Source: Salinigranum rubrum (GTDB lineage Archaea > Halobacteriota > Halobacteria > Halobacteriales > Haloferacaceae). Taken from it: DNA of 64,000 bases. A program made the translations under genes and the position numbers. The stretch spans positions 4,186,564-4,250,563 of the forward strand of contig NZ_CP026309.1 in NCBI RefSeq assembly GCF_002906575.1. Direction: 5' to 3'. Each line of letters opens with the position of its first letter. The first letter of the stretch is position 1. The notes beneath the pieces are model-generated. The model was not told the origin of the DNA, made no database searches, and worked only from the letters and a program-made list of their open reading frames with translations. Positions 1 through 8,556 of this stretch are shown here, in pieces.

Positions 1-1
1 C

Positions 2-555
2 CTCGACCCGCGCCTCGTCACGCTCGCGCTCACGTTGCTCCTCGTCGGAGGGATGACCGCCGCGATGGTCGGGCCGGCGGGCCAACAGCAGTACGGCGTC
101 GTCAGCGCCGAGTTCGAGTCCGAGCGGCCGACGGTCATCCCGATGGGCGAGTCGAAGACGATACCCTACCCCGTCGGCAACGGCGGTCTGGTTCCAGTGT
201 ACGCCTACGTCGAACCCGCGAGCGAGGGCGTGAGCGTTACCCCGAACGACTCTACGTCGAGCGAGGCGAGGTACGGAACGCCTCCGTGACGCTCTCCGCG
301 CCGCCGCAGACCGGCTACTACCGCCGGTTCGTGGTCGAACACCGCTACCTCGCCCTCCTACCGGTCTCCGTCATCGACGCGCTGCACGACGTCCACCCGT
401 GGGCACCCATCGTCGCCGTCGACCTCACGGTCGCCGTCCCGTACTACCTCCTCAGCATCGGACTCCTGGGGAGAGGGAGAATTCGTCAGCGTACCCGAGA
501 GACGAAAACGAGAGGGTCGCTTTCGGGGCGCGTACGGCGGCTGCTGGGCCTCTAA
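2..555 (+). CDS. C-terminal part of a signal peptidase I-like membrane protein (5' partial, frameshifted)
   Basis: The gene enters from the left edge, so its start is missing. The visible part has a hydrophobic segment (about residues 3-22), then an extracytoplasmic stretch ending in SAPPQTGYYRRFVVEHRYLA, then a second membrane segment near the end. I recall this arrangement from the C-terminal extension of long haloarchaeal S26-family signal peptidases, but no catalytic motif is visible here, so the call rests on that resemblance alone. The frame breaks near 240-243: adding one C to the four-C run joins the two halves into a continuous protein (reading ...VTPERLYVERGEVRNASV...). The DUF5305 gene follows after 70 bases, a neighbourhood that fits protein secretion. 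Confidence in a broken membrane-protein gene is high, in the family moderate. Confidence 0.5.
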   Translation, partial: RPAPRHARAHVAPRRRDDRRDGRAGGPTAVRRRQRRVRVRAADGHPDGRVEDDTLPRRQRRSGSSVRLRRTRERGRERYPERLYVERGEVRNASVTLSAPPQTGYYRRFVVEHRYLALLPVSVIDALHDVHPWAPIVAVDLTVAVPYYLLSIGLLGRGRIRQRTRETKTRGSLSGRVRRLLGL

Positions 556-592
556 ACCCGTTCCAGAGGAATTCCATCCGACAGGCAGAATG

Positions 593-601
593 TTCATATA
601 G
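593..601 (+). promoter_or_regulatory. TATA-like box for the DUF5305 gene
   Basis: The AT-rich run TTCATATAG lies about 29 bases before the GTG at 626, the spacing expected for a leaderless haloarchaeal transcript. No Shine-Dalgarno sequence precedes the start. Confidence 0.45.
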
Positions 602-625
602 CCTAACTCACTATGTGATTCATAC

Positions 626-1885
626 GTGTCTCGACGAACGCTCCGTCTCCGTCGACTGCTGAACGAGCAGTTCGACCTGCTTCTCGTCGTCCTCGCCGTC
701 CTCGCACTCGTCGGCGGGGCCGTCACGTACACGACGCACGTCTCTCCGGAGACGACCACCGAGGAGCGGGTCGTCGAGACGTGGCAGACGTCGGGGTCGT
801 TCGACCACAGCGCGACGGTGACCGAGGAGAACCCGCTCTTCCCCGTGGGGAGTCGTCTCCAGAACAGAAGCGTCTACTTCTCCAGCATCTCGCCCGTGTT
901 GAACGGCAGTTACGTCTTCAGCTACCGAGCGAGCGGGGGTGGAGAGTTGACGACGTCCGTCGACGTCGTGCTCGTCACGCGGAACGTCATCAGCGAGGGG
1001 GAGGAGCAACAGACCGTCCTCTGGGAGACGAGCCGACCCCTCAGGGAGACGGGAACCGCGACCATCGCCCCGGGGACCACCGCGCGGGTCCGGTTCGGGT
1101 TCAACGTCTCCGAGGTCGCAGGGGAACGCGACCGGATCGAGGAGGAACTGGGCGGAACCACGGGAACCACGGAGACGTTCGTCCGGGCGACCGTCGACGT
1201 TGAGGGGACGGTCAACGGGCGGGCGGTCGACACACAGCAGGTCCACACGCTCCCCGTCACGCTCGAAGGGGGGACCTACCGCGTCGGGCCGGCGGAGGCG
1301 GGGACGAACCGGTTCGAGACGACGCGACAGGTCACGACGACGCGGACGTACGGTCCGCTCAGGAGCGTCGGTGCGCCGGTACTCCTGTTCGTCTCCCTCG
1401 TCGGCCTCGCGGGACTCGTCGTCGCCCGCTCACAGCATCGGTTCGAACTCACGGATGCCGAACGAGAGTGGCTCACCTACCGGGAACACCGCGCGGAGTT
1501 CGACGAGTGGATCACGACGTTCACGCTCCCGGCGGAGGTGTTCGACCGATCACGGGCGGAGGCGTCGTCGCTCGCCGACCTCGTCGACCTCGCCATCGAC
1601 ACCAACAACGCTGTCATCGAATCGCCGGACGGAACGGAGTACTCGGTTCTCGACGGGGGGTTCCGCTACGTGTACACCGCACCGCAGCCAGCGACGGCCG
1701 AGGCGGAGCCGTCGACGTTCGATTTCGGGTCGGGAGAGAGCGACGGCCCGGCACGGCCGGCGGACGCGAAGTCGGAAGGGAACGACGATGCGATGGACGG
1801 CAACGGCACGATGGGCGGCGACGGCGCAATGGACGATGACGGCGCGACCGGTCAGGGCGACGGGACTTCGAAGTCGAACGAGTAG
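626..1885 (+). CDS. DUF5305 family membrane protein
   Basis: A 419-residue protein starting at GTG. It has an N-terminal membrane segment (about residues 15-35), a roughly 200-residue extracytoplasmic domain rich in beta-forming residues, a second membrane segment (about 249-270) and a cytoplasmic tail ending in Gly/Asp/Met-rich low complexity. This two-segment architecture and the N-terminal sequence fit the haloarchaeal DUF5305 family, which I recall being found beside S26 signal peptidases and secreted SipW-type proteins. Its biochemical role is not known. The gene starts 70 bases after the signal-peptidase-like fragment and has its own TATA-like box, so it can be transcribed alone. It is convergent with hisB, with only 8 bases between the two genes. 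Confidence 0.75.
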   Translation: MSRRTLRLRRLLNEQFDLLLVVLAVLALVGGAVTYTTHVSPETTTEERVVETWQTSGSFDHSATVTEENPLFPVGSRLQNRSVYFSSISPVLNGSYVFSYRASGGGELTTSVDVVLVTRNVISEGEEQQTVLWETSRPLRETGTATIAPGTTARVRFGFNVSEVAGERDRIEEELGGTTGTTETFVRATVDVEGTVNGRAVDTQQVHTLPVTLEGGTYRVGPAEAGTNRFETTRQVTTTRTYGPLRSVGAPVLLFVSLVGLAGLVVARSQHRFELTDAEREWLTYREHRAEFDEWITTFTLPAEVFDRSRAEASSLADLVDLAIDTNNAVIESPDGTEYSVLDGGFRYVYTAPQPATAEAEPSTFDFGSGESDGPARPADAKSEGNDDAMDGNGTMGGDGAMDDDGATGQGDGTSKSNE

Positions 1886-1893
1886 GCCTCGGA

Positions 1894-2478
1894 TTAGAGG
1901 TCGCCCTTCGTGCTCGGCGTGTCGCTTCGTCGCTCGTCCAGTCTCGTCGCGTCGTCCAGCGTCCGCGCGAGCGACTTGAACAGCGCCTCGACCTCGTGGT
2001 GAGCATTTTCACCCTCGACCGACGCGTGGAGGGTGAGACCGGCGTTCATCGCGAGCGAGAGCGCGAAGTGTCGCGCCATGTCGCTCGTGAACTCGCCGAC
2101 CGTCGACTGGGAGAACGCCCCGTCGAACTCGAAGTGGGGACGACCCGAGACGTCGACGACCACCGAGGCGACGGCCTCGTCCAGCGGGACCGTGCGGTCG
2201 GCGAAGCGGCGGATACCGCGCTTGTCGCCGAGCGCCTCGGTGAACGCCTCGCCGAGGACGATGGCGACGTCCTCGACGGTGTGGTGGTCGTCGACGTGGA
2301 GGTCACCGTCGCACTGGACGGTGAGGTCGAACAGGCCGTGCTTGGCGAACGCTTCGAGCATGTGGTCGAAGAAGCCCACGCCCGTGTCGACAGTCGCGTC
2401 ACCGTCGCCGTCGACGTCGAGCGTGAGGTCGATGTTCGTCTCGCTCGTCTCGCGGGAGCGTGCGGCGGTCCGTGTCAT
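1894..2478 (-). CDS. hisB: Imidazoleglycerol-phosphate dehydratase
   Basis: HisB dehydrates imidazole glycerol phosphate to imidazole acetol phosphate in histidine biosynthesis. The 194-residue protein is the usual length for the monofunctional enzyme. Metal-binding motifs are clear: [23 protein letters not shown] and, near the C terminus, [18 protein letters not shown]. The start was set at the ATG giving [17 protein letters not shown]; an in-frame extension upstream to 2604 looks like noise because it runs through the origin-box-like sequence at 2564-2585. hisA lies 258 bases upstream on the same strand and hisI about 4.2 kb away, so the his genes are dispersed here rather than in one operon. 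Confidence 0.96.
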   Translation of the reverse strand: MTRTAARSRETSETNIDLTLDVDGDGDATVDTGVGFFDHMLEAFAKHGLFDLTVQCDGDLHVDDHHTVEDVAIVLGEAFTEALGDKRGIRRFADRTVPLDEAVASVVVDVSGRPHFEFDGAFSQSTVGEFTSDMARHFALSLAMNAGLTLHASVEGENAHHEVEALFKSLARTLDDATRLDERRSDTPSTKGDL

Positions 2479-2563
2479 ACCCCGGCGGACGGGAGCGACG
2501 GATAAAGAAGGTTCGTCCCGCGCGCCCGGTGCGGTGTCGGCGGGGGACGAGTCCGAAATTCGA

Positions 2564-2585
2564 ACCCCTTGGTTTCCGGTCGAAG
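2564..2585 (-). promoter_or_regulatory. Degenerate origin recognition box (ORB-like)
   Basis: Read on the minus strand this site matches the ORB core TTCCANNNGAAACGAAGGGG with a few changes (TTCGA for TTCCA, CC for CG after GAAA). It lies between hisA and hisB, about 86 bases upstream of the hisB start and 35 kb left of the presumed origin. It could be a chance match or an Orc1 site. Confidence 0.35.
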
Positions 2586-2736
2586 CTGGTGAATGAGAAC
2601 TCACGACACGGACGGGAAACGCCGGACAGCAGACGGGCGTCAGACACGTGGCTGACGGATGACGGACCGGAGCAGGTCGACGAGAGCCGGGGGGTTCGAG
2701 ATGAAACGGACCTTCGTGGGGGGCGGCGCGCTCGGC

Positions 2737-3459
2737 TCACCGGACGGCGGCCATCGCCGCTTCGAGCGTGAACCGCCCCTCGTAGAGGGCGGTTCCGACG
2801 ACGACCGCCGCCGCACCGGCGTCGTGGAGCGCTTCGACGTCCGAGAGGGTCGCCACGCCACCGCTGGCGACGACGGGGATGTCGACGGCGTCGACGACAG
2901 CCTCGACCGCGTCGGTGTTGACGCCCTCCAGTTGCCCCTCGACGTCGACGTCGGTGAACAGGATACCCGCCGCGCCGAGGTCCTCGTAGCGGCCGGCGGC
3001 CTCGGCGGGACGGAGGCCCGTCCCCTCGGTCCACCCCTCGATGACCACCTCACCCTCCCGCGCGTCGAGCGAGACGACGACGCTCCCCGGGTGCGTCTCG
3101 GAGATGTCGGCGACGACCTCGGGGTCGTTCACCGCGGCCGTGCCGAGAATGACGCGGTCGACGCCGCTGTCGAGGAGGGTACGGGCGTCCGCGGCGGTCC
3201 GGATGCCGCCGCCGAGCTGGACCGGCACGTCGACGGCGTCGACGACCGCCTCGACGGCGGCGGCGTTCTTCCGCTCGCCCTCGAACGCGCCGTCGAGGTC
3301 GACGAGGTGGAGCGTCTTCGCCCCCGCGTCGACCCACCGGCGGGCGGCCTCGACCGGGTCGCCGTATCTGGTTTCAGTACCGCGCTCGCCCTGGACGAGC
3401 TGGACCACCTCGCCGTCCTGCATGTCGACCGCGGGGACGACCTCGAACGTCGGGAACAT
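2737..3459 (-). CDS. hisA: ProFAR isomerase (HisA)
   Basis: HisA isomerises ProFAR to PRFAR, the fourth step of histidine biosynthesis. The 240-residue protein is a TIM barrel of normal family length. The first catalytic Asp sits in VVPAVDMQDG and the second in the TDVDVEGQLEG segment; phosphate-binding glycines appear in QLGGGIRTAADA and VVASGGVATLSD. The start is the ATG giving MFPTFEVVPAVD, and the reading frame upstream of it is open only because of GC bias. It is divergent from glmM with 126 bases between them and lies 258 bases upstream of hisB on the same strand. Confidence 0.96.
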   Translation of the reverse strand: MFPTFEVVPAVDMQDGEVVQLVQGERGTETRYGDPVEAARRWVDAGAKTLHLVDLDGAFEGERKNAAAVEAVVDAVDVPVQLGGGIRTAADARTLLDSGVDRVILGTAAVNDPEVVADISETHPGSVVVSLDAREGEVVIEGWTEGTGLRPAEAAGRYEDLGAAGILFTDVDVEGQLEGVNTDAVEAVVDAVDIPVVASGGVATLSDVEALHDAGAAAVVVGTALYEGRFTLEAAMAAVR

Positions 3460-3585
3460 ACGGGAGCGGAGGAGGAGCGAGGCCGTAAACGCACCGACAC
3501 ACGGGGAGAAACCGCCCGCCGGAACGGGGGGTCTCACAGCATCCGTTCGGAACGGCTTTGGGGCCGGGCCGCACAGGGTCAACAA

Positions 3586-4950
3586 ATGAAGATTTTCGGG
3601 TCCAGCGGGACACGTGGGGTGGTCACAGAGGAGTTGACTCCCGCGTTCGTCCTGCGGGTGGCACAGGCCGCCGGGACGGTCTGGGACGCCGACCGGGCCG
3701 TCGTCTCGCGGGACACCCGGACCTCCGGCGAGATGTTCACGAACGCCGCAGCCTCCGGGCTGGCGAGCGCCGGACTCGACGTCGACCGGCTCGGCGTGAC
3801 GCCGACTCCGGCCGTGGTTCGCTACTGTGAGGTCGAGGAGGTCCCCGCGGTCCACATCACCGCCTCGCACAACCCGCCGGAGTACAACGGCGTCAAGCTC
3901 GTCGGAAGCGACGGCGTCGAACTCACCGTGGACGTCCTCGAAGAGGTGGAAGACCACGTGCTGAGCGAGGAGTTCGACCTGAAGCCGTGGGACGGAATCG
4001 GGGAGGTCCGACGCGTCGACTCGGCGAACCGGGCGTACGTCGACGATTTGCTCGCGTCGGTCGACCGGAAAACCATCTCCGAAGCCGGACTGACGGTGGC
4101 GCTCGACCCGGGCCACGGCGCCGGCGCGCTCACCAGCCCCGAGTTCTTCCGGCGGCTGGGCTGTGAGGTCGTGACCGTGAACGCGACGCCCGACGGACGC
4201 TTCCCGGGGCGACAGCCCGAACCCGTCGGGAGCCACCTGACCAGTCTCTCGCGGCTGGTCCGCGCGACGGACGCGGACCTCGGCATCGCTCACGACGGCG
4301 ACGCCGACCGCGCGGTGTTCGTCGACGAGCGGGGGGAGTTCGTCGACGGCGAGTCGTCGATGGCGGCGCTCGCGGGGGCACACCTCGACGCGGGCGACAC
4401 GTTCGTCTCCGCCGTCAACGTCTCACAGCGGGTCGTCGACGCCGTCTCCGAGGCGGACGCGACGCTCGAACTCACGCCCATCGGGTCGACGAACATCATC
4501 ACGCACATCCGCACGCTCCAGGCGAAGGGAGCGACGGTGCCGGTCGCCGGCGAGGGTAACGGCGGCGTCTTCTTCCCCGACTATCGACTGGTCCGCGACG
4601 GCGCGTACACCGGCGCGAAGTTCCTCGAACTCGTCGCCGACCGACCCGCGAGCGAGGTGGTCGCCCCGTTCTCGGCGTATCACGCGGCACGGGTGAACAT
4701 CCACTACGAATCGGAGGGTGAACTGACGGCGATGCTCGAAGCTGCCGAGACGTACGCCGAAACCGCGGACGTCGAGCCCAACACCATCGACGGCTACCGG
4801 CTCGACTACGGCGACGCGTGGGTGCTCGTCCGTCCCTCCGGGACCGAACCGGTCGTCCGAATCTACGCCGAAGCGCGGGACGCCGACCGTGCCGAATCGC
4901 TGGCCGAAGAGGTCGAAGGGGTACTCCTCGACAGCCGCGACGACTCGTAA
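3586..4950 (+). CDS. glmM: Phosphoglucosamine mutase / phosphohexomutase
   Basis: This cytoplasmic enzyme interconverts hexosamine (or hexose) 6-phosphate and 1-phosphate for nucleotide-sugar synthesis. The protein has 454 residues. The phosphoserine is Ser94 in ITASHNPPEYNGVK; the metal loop is DGDADRAVF; the sugar-binding loop is EGNGGVFF; the C-terminal phosphate loop is RPSGTEPVVRIY. All four active-site loops of the alpha-D-phosphohexomutase superfamily are therefore present. The start is the ATG giving MKIFGSSGTRGV, which aligns with the family; a long open frame upstream is antisense to hisA. Phosphomannomutase activity cannot be excluded from sequence alone. Confidence 0.9.
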   Translation: MKIFGSSGTRGVVTEELTPAFVLRVAQAAGTVWDADRAVVSRDTRTSGEMFTNAAASGLASAGLDVDRLGVTPTPAVVRYCEVEEVPAVHITASHNPPEYNGVKLVGSDGVELTVDVLEEVEDHVLSEEFDLKPWDGIGEVRRVDSANRAYVDDLLASVDRKTISEAGLTVALDPGHGAGALTSPEFFRRLGCEVVTVNATPDGRFPGRQPEPVGSHLTSLSRLVRATDADLGIAHDGDADRAVFVDERGEFVDGESSMAALAGAHLDAGDTFVSAVNVSQRVVDAVSEADATLELTPIGSTNIITHIRTLQAKGATVPVAGEGNGGVFFPDYRLVRDGAYTGAKFLELVADRPASEVVAPFSAYHAARVNIHYESEGELTAMLEAAETYAETADVEPNTIDGYRLDYGDAWVLVRPSGTEPVVRIYAEARDADRAESLAEEVEGVLLDSRDDS

Positions 4951-4960
4951 ACGCGCACGC

Positions 4961-5188
4961 TCAGACCGAGAGAACGACGAACAGCAGACAGAGACAGCCG
5001 AGGACGACCAGCGCGAACCCGCGGGGGAGCGCCCCCCGGCGCACGGTCGACTGGTCACGGGGCGTGGAGCCGAGGTACCGCACCTGCAGACGGTGAACCC
5101 GCTCGGGCTCGCGGAGCCACGCGACACCGACGAGCACCGTCACGAGACCGACGACCGTCGCGATGCCCGTGACCGGCGTGAACATCAC
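4961..5188 (-). CDS. Small two-segment membrane protein
   Basis: A 75-residue protein with two hydrophobic helices (about residues 5-24 and 54-74) joined by a basic loop containing REPERVHRLQVRYLG. No family is recognised. Its ATG overlaps the stop of the upstream coiled-coil gene by 4 bases, so the two are probably translated together. It is convergent with glmM, with 10 bases between. Confidence 0.7.
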   Translation of the reverse strand: MMFTPVTGIATVVGLVTVLVGVAWLREPERVHRLQVRYLGSTPRDQSTVRRGALPRGFALVVLGCLCLLFVVLSV

Positions 5189-6315
5189 GCGCCTCCGTCG
5201 TCGAGCGCCGACCGGAGGCCGTCACGCTCCGCGCGCAGGTCGTCGAGTTCTTCTCTGACCGTGCCGGAGGCGAGTCGGTCGCGCTCCGTGTCGGAGAGTT
5301 CGTCGCGGGCGACGGCCGACTGGCGGAGGCGGTCGTAGTCGTCGCGGAGTGCGAGGTCACGGACGCGACGGACTCGCGCGACGACCGACTCGTCGGCGAA
5401 TCGAGCGACGACGGCGACCAACTCCTCGGCGAAGCGCCGGAGTTCGCCGGCCTCCGGCGGCGGCCACCCGACGGTCAACGGCGTCGCGTCGAGGCGCGTG
5501 AGGTACGTCTCGTGCGTCGCGGCCTGCGTCCGGAAGCGGCCGGGGTCGTCGACGTAGTGGTCGAGTTTCGACCGCGAGTAGCCGGCGTACTCCAGGAGCG
5601 TCGGGAGGGGCTCGGTCCCGAGGGAGGCCTCGTCGAGATACGCACGGAGCGACTCGGGCGGGCGGGCGAAGTCGACGAGCGGGTACGCGGTCGTGGTCGC
5701 GATCAGGTCGAGCAGGTCGCGTGCGGGCGCTTCGCGGCGGAACCGGTCGAACGCGTCCGTGACGTCCGCGTTGTATGCCTCGATGGGGTCACGGAGCCGT
5801 TCGGTGGGCGCGTCGAGGTCGGCCGCAGCGAGGTCGAGCAGGCGTTCGCGGTGGGCGATCTCCTCGTCGAGGGTCGAGAGCCGCCGTCGGACCGCCTGCC
5901 TCGTCTCGCGGAGGTGTTCGTGGGCGGCCTCGCGCTCTTCGAGGGCGTCGACGGCTTCCCGGGCGGGGGCGAGCAGGTCGCGGGCCTGCTCGAAGTGTTT
6001 CTCGGAGAGGCGTCGTCGGTCGAGCAGGTCGTTGGCCTCCTCGAACGACTCGCGGGTCGGGAGGTCGTCGGGGAGGTCCTCGACGAGGGTCACGAACCGC
6101 TCCTGGAACTCGACGTAGGCGGCGAAGTCGCCGCTGCCCGTCGCGGAGTCCTCGTACGCCGCGAGGAGGTCTGTCGCGTCCCCGTACGCCTCGGCCACCC
6201 GGTGGGCCTCGTCTTCGCCGTAATCGTCGATCGCAGCCTCGGCCTGTCGGAGGCGCTCGCGGGCGGCCGCGAGGTCGTCGACAGTGACGTCGGTGGCGGA
6301 AACGGTCTCGGCCAT
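5185..6315 (-). CDS. Conserved haloarchaeal coiled-coil protein (DUF7118-like)
   Basis: A 376-residue, very acidic protein made almost entirely of charged helices with heptad-like patterns (for example LAAARERLRQAEAAIDDYGE near the N terminus and ELDDLRAERDGLRSALDD at the C terminus). No catalytic motif or membrane segment is seen. I recall the haloarchaeal family as DUF7118, without a known function. It overlaps the small membrane protein downstream by 4 bases and follows hisI with a 5-base gap, so hisI and these two genes probably form one transcript. A structural or membrane-associated role is only a guess from the context. Confidence 0.75.
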   Translation of the reverse strand: MAETVSATDVTVDDLAAARERLRQAEAAIDDYGEDEAHRVAEAYGDATDLLAAYEDSATGSGDFAAYVEFQERFVTLVEDLPDDLPTRESFEEANDLLDRRRLSEKHFEQARDLLAPAREAVDALEEREAAHEHLRETRQAVRRRLSTLDEEIAHRERLLDLAAADLDAPTERLRDPIEAYNADVTDAFDRFRREAPARDLLDLIATTTAYPLVDFARPPESLRAYLDEASLGTEPLPTLLEYAGYSRSKLDHYVDDPGRFRTQAATHETYLTRLDATPLTVGWPPPEAGELRRFAEELVAVVARFADESVVARVRRVRDLALRDDYDRLRQSAVARDELSDTERDRLASGTVREELDDLRAERDGLRSALDDGGA

Positions 6316-6320
6316 CGGTC

Positions 6321-6713
6321 TCAGTAGACGTCGTCGGGGTCGAACACCTGGTCGCCGACGACGCTACCGTCGGCCCGGCGGTAGAAACACGAGCGGTAGC
6401 CAGTGTGGCACGCCCCACCGGACTGGTCGACGAGGTAGAGAAGCGCGTCGCCGTCACAGTCGACGCGAACCTCTCTGAGTTCCTGGGTGTGTCCGCTGGT
6501 CGCTCCCTTCTCCCAGAGTTCGTCGCGGCTCCGCGAGTAGTAGTGGGCGCGACCGGTTTCGAGACTCCGAGAGAGCGCCTCGCGCGTCGCGTACGCGAGC
6601 ATCAACACCTCGCCCGTCTCCGCGTCCTGGGCGACCGCCGGCACGAGGCCATCGTCGCCGAAGTCGAGGTCGACGTCGACCTCGGCACCGACAGCGGCGT
6701 CTGCATCACTCAT
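6321..6713 (-). CDS. hisI: Phosphoribosyl-AMP cyclohydrolase
   Basis: HisI opens the adenine ring of phosphoribosyl-AMP, the third step of histidine biosynthesis. The 130-residue protein is a stand-alone cyclohydrolase with no fused HisE domain. Metal-binding features are visible: the aspartate-rich [14 protein letters not shown] and the cysteines in [15 protein letters not shown]. The start giving [27 protein letters not shown] fits the family; the open frame further upstream is a GC-bias shadow. It is first in a probable transcript with the coiled-coil gene and the small membrane protein. Confidence 0.95.
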   Translation of the reverse strand: MSDADAAVGAEVDVDLDFGDDGLVPAVAQDAETGEVLMLAYATREALSRSLETGRAHYYSRSRDELWEKGATSGHTQELREVRVDCDGDALLYLVDQSGGACHTGYRSCFYRRADGSVVGDQVFDPDDVY

Positions 6714-6882
6714 GAACTCAACGAGGAACGTACGGCCGATATGTCTTGTGACGTCCGAGGATTCAAGTGCGGAACGGCGGCCAACCGGGGCGATGCGGTG
6801 AGAAGCACCGGTCGACGGACCGCGACGTGACGGCACACCGTCGGCCGCGAGGGAGCGTGCCGTCCGTTCGCCACAGCGTGTC

Positions 6883-7914
6883 TCATCCGAGACCCAGCGC
6901 CGCGAGGAGACCGAACAGCACGTCCCCGTACGCGAACGCGAGGAGGAGGCCGACGAACATGGGGACGAGGAACGGGATGCCGGGTGAGATCCAGACCCGC
7001 TCGCGGGCGGAGACGAGTTCGAGGCCGTCACGCAGCGTCTCGGGTGTGGTTCCGTAGGCGGTCCCCTCGATACTGTCGAGGAACTGCTCGGCCGCCCAGG
7101 GGTCGTCGAACGCGTCCACGTCAACATCGGCGTCGGGAACGGTGATCGACGGGTTCTGGTGGTCGGTCGCTTCGGCGTCGTGAGCCATGCCGCCGTCGGT
7201 GACGACTCCGGGAGGGTCGACGCGGCCGTCGGTCGGGTCGAACGTCTCGTCGACGGTCGCAGGGTCACGGAGCGCTTCGGGGGCGCCGAAAAGGGTCTCG
7301 AACGAACTGCCCCGCCACCGGAGGTACATCCGGAGGGCGTCGAGGTCGAGGCCGCCGCGAGTGTAGCCGTCGAGCGTCTCGAACAGTCGGCCGTGCTCGC
7401 TCGGAAGGTCGGTCACGTCGACCCGTCGACCGAAGAGCATGGTGGGGGCGATGTCACCCGCGAGGAGGTTCCGCGCGCCGATAGCGAGCGGGTAGACGAC
7501 GGCGACGACGACGGTGTTCGTCAGGACCGTGAACGAGAACACGCCGAGCGGAGCCTCGACGAGGGGGAGCGCCATCGAGGGGAGGAAGTACACCGGGTAG
7601 GTGGGGAGGAGGAGTGCGAGCGCGATGAGCGCCTTCGCGTCGGCACCGCCGAAGCCGCCCAGCCGCCAGAACAGATACGAGAAGGGGACGACGAAGAGGA
7701 CGCTCACGCCGACCTGGACGAGGAAGAGCCGGTCGTCGAACGTCGCGGGGGGCAGGTGCGTGATGAGGTCCCACACCAAGAGGAGGACGCCGAGGCCGGC
7801 GAGTGGGAGCCAGAGTCGATTGGGGACCCGGCGCGTCCGGATGTCGGAGAACGCCGCCCAGCCCAGCACGGGAATAGCGACGAGACGCAGGAGGTCGGGT
7901 ACCGATGCGAACAT
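6883..7914 (-). CDS. pibD: Prepilin peptidase (A24 family, PibD)
   Basis: PibD is the membrane aspartyl protease that cleaves class III signal peptides of archaellins and type IV pilins on the cytoplasmic side. The 343-residue protein has several membrane helices and both catalytic aspartates: Asp24 in [11 protein letters not shown] and Asp92 in [11 protein letters not shown], the latter being the GxGD-type motif. A long acidic cytoplasmic insert (about residues 190-290) separates the last two helices, as in haloarchaeal homologues. The start is the ATG giving [12 protein letters not shown]; the frame upstream of it lacks any conserved signal. It stands alone, 169 bases from hisI. Confidence 0.9.
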   Translation of the reverse strand: MFASVPDLLRLVAIPVLGWAAFSDIRTRRVPNRLWLPLAGLGVLLLVWDLITHLPPATFDDRLFLVQVGVSVLFVVPFSYLFWRLGGFGGADAKALIALALLLPTYPVYFLPSMALPLVEAPLGVFSFTVLTNTVVVAVVYPLAIGARNLLAGDIAPTMLFGRRVDVTDLPSEHGRLFETLDGYTRGGLDLDALRMYLRWRGSSFETLFGAPEALRDPATVDETFDPTDGRVDPPGVVTDGGMAHDAEATDHQNPSITVPDADVDVDAFDDPWAAEQFLDSIEGTAYGTTPETLRDGLELVSARERVWISPGIPFLVPMFVGLLLAFAYGDVLFGLLAALGLG

Positions 7915-8034
7915 ACAGACGGCGGGGGAGGGGAGGGAGTTAGCCCTTTGGGTGGGAGAATCAGCGACGAGAACGCCAGTCACTGCTGCGGCTGGTGAGA
8001 GAATAAAGCGAAGAAGGGTGGTGGACGACCGGGC

Positions 8035-8424
8035 TCAGATGACGCGGTTCTGGAGGTAGTCGAGGTGCTTGGCGTTGTAGACGATCTGGACCTCGTCCTC
8101 CGTCGGCGTGCCGATGCAGGTCAGGCGGACCATCTTCTCGTCGACTTCCTCGTCCGAGAGGATCTGCTGCATGTCCATGTCGATGCCGCCCTTCGTCAGG
8201 ATGGCAGCACAGTTTGCACAGGCGCCTGCACGGCACGAGAAGGGCCAGTCGTAGCCCTGTGCCTCGGCGGCCTCGAGAATGTACTCGCCCTGATTGACGT
8301 CCAGGGTGCCGTAATCCTCGTCGTCGAGGCCGGCGTCGGCGGCCTTGTCGAAGAGGTCGTCGTCGTCCATATCCCAGCCCTGATCGTCGAGCACTTCGTA
8401 GTTGAGGTATTCTACCGTAGGCAT
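8035..8424 (-). CDS. fdx: Halophilic 2Fe-2S ferredoxin
   Basis: A plant-type ferredoxin that carries electrons in the cytoplasm, probably for 2-oxoacid oxidoreductases as in other haloarchaea. The 129-residue protein has the cluster ligands Cys64, Cys69, Cys72 ([13 protein letters not shown]) and Cys103 (VRLTCIG). It also has the acidic N-terminal insertion of about 25 residues ([20 protein letters not shown]) typical of halophilic ferredoxins. The start is the ATG giving [16 protein letters not shown]-like box precedes it at 8450-8457, so it is a single-gene leaderless unit. Confidence 0.95.
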   Translation of the reverse strand: MPTVEYLNYEVLDDQGWDMDDDDLFDKAADAGLDDEDYGTLDVNQGEYILEAAEAQGYDWPFSCRAGACANCAAILTKGGIDMDMQQILSDEEVDEKMVRLTCIGTPTEDEVQIVYNAKHLDYLQNRVI

Positions 8425-8449
8425 CTCGGTCGGCGATTTGAACCGCACA

Positions 8450-8457
8450 TCATTATG
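8450..8457 (-). promoter_or_regulatory. TATA-like box of the ferredoxin gene
   Basis: On the minus strand the sequence GCATAATG is centred about 29 bases before the ferredoxin ATG, as expected for a strong leaderless haloarchaeal promoter. Confidence 0.5.
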
Positions 8458-8556
8458 CTTTGCTGTTCTGCCCGGGTTTCCCCGCGCCGTCACTGGTTTT
8501 GGTCGGCCAAAACCCGTCGGATTGGACGGGTGACCACGCGGAGGGTCGACGGGCGT

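Noticed and set aside
3460..4383. Long minus-strand open frame continuing upstream of hisA, opposite glmM
   Set aside because: It has no conserved motif, lies fully opposite glmM, and arises from the high GC at third codon positions; the HisA family starts at 3459.
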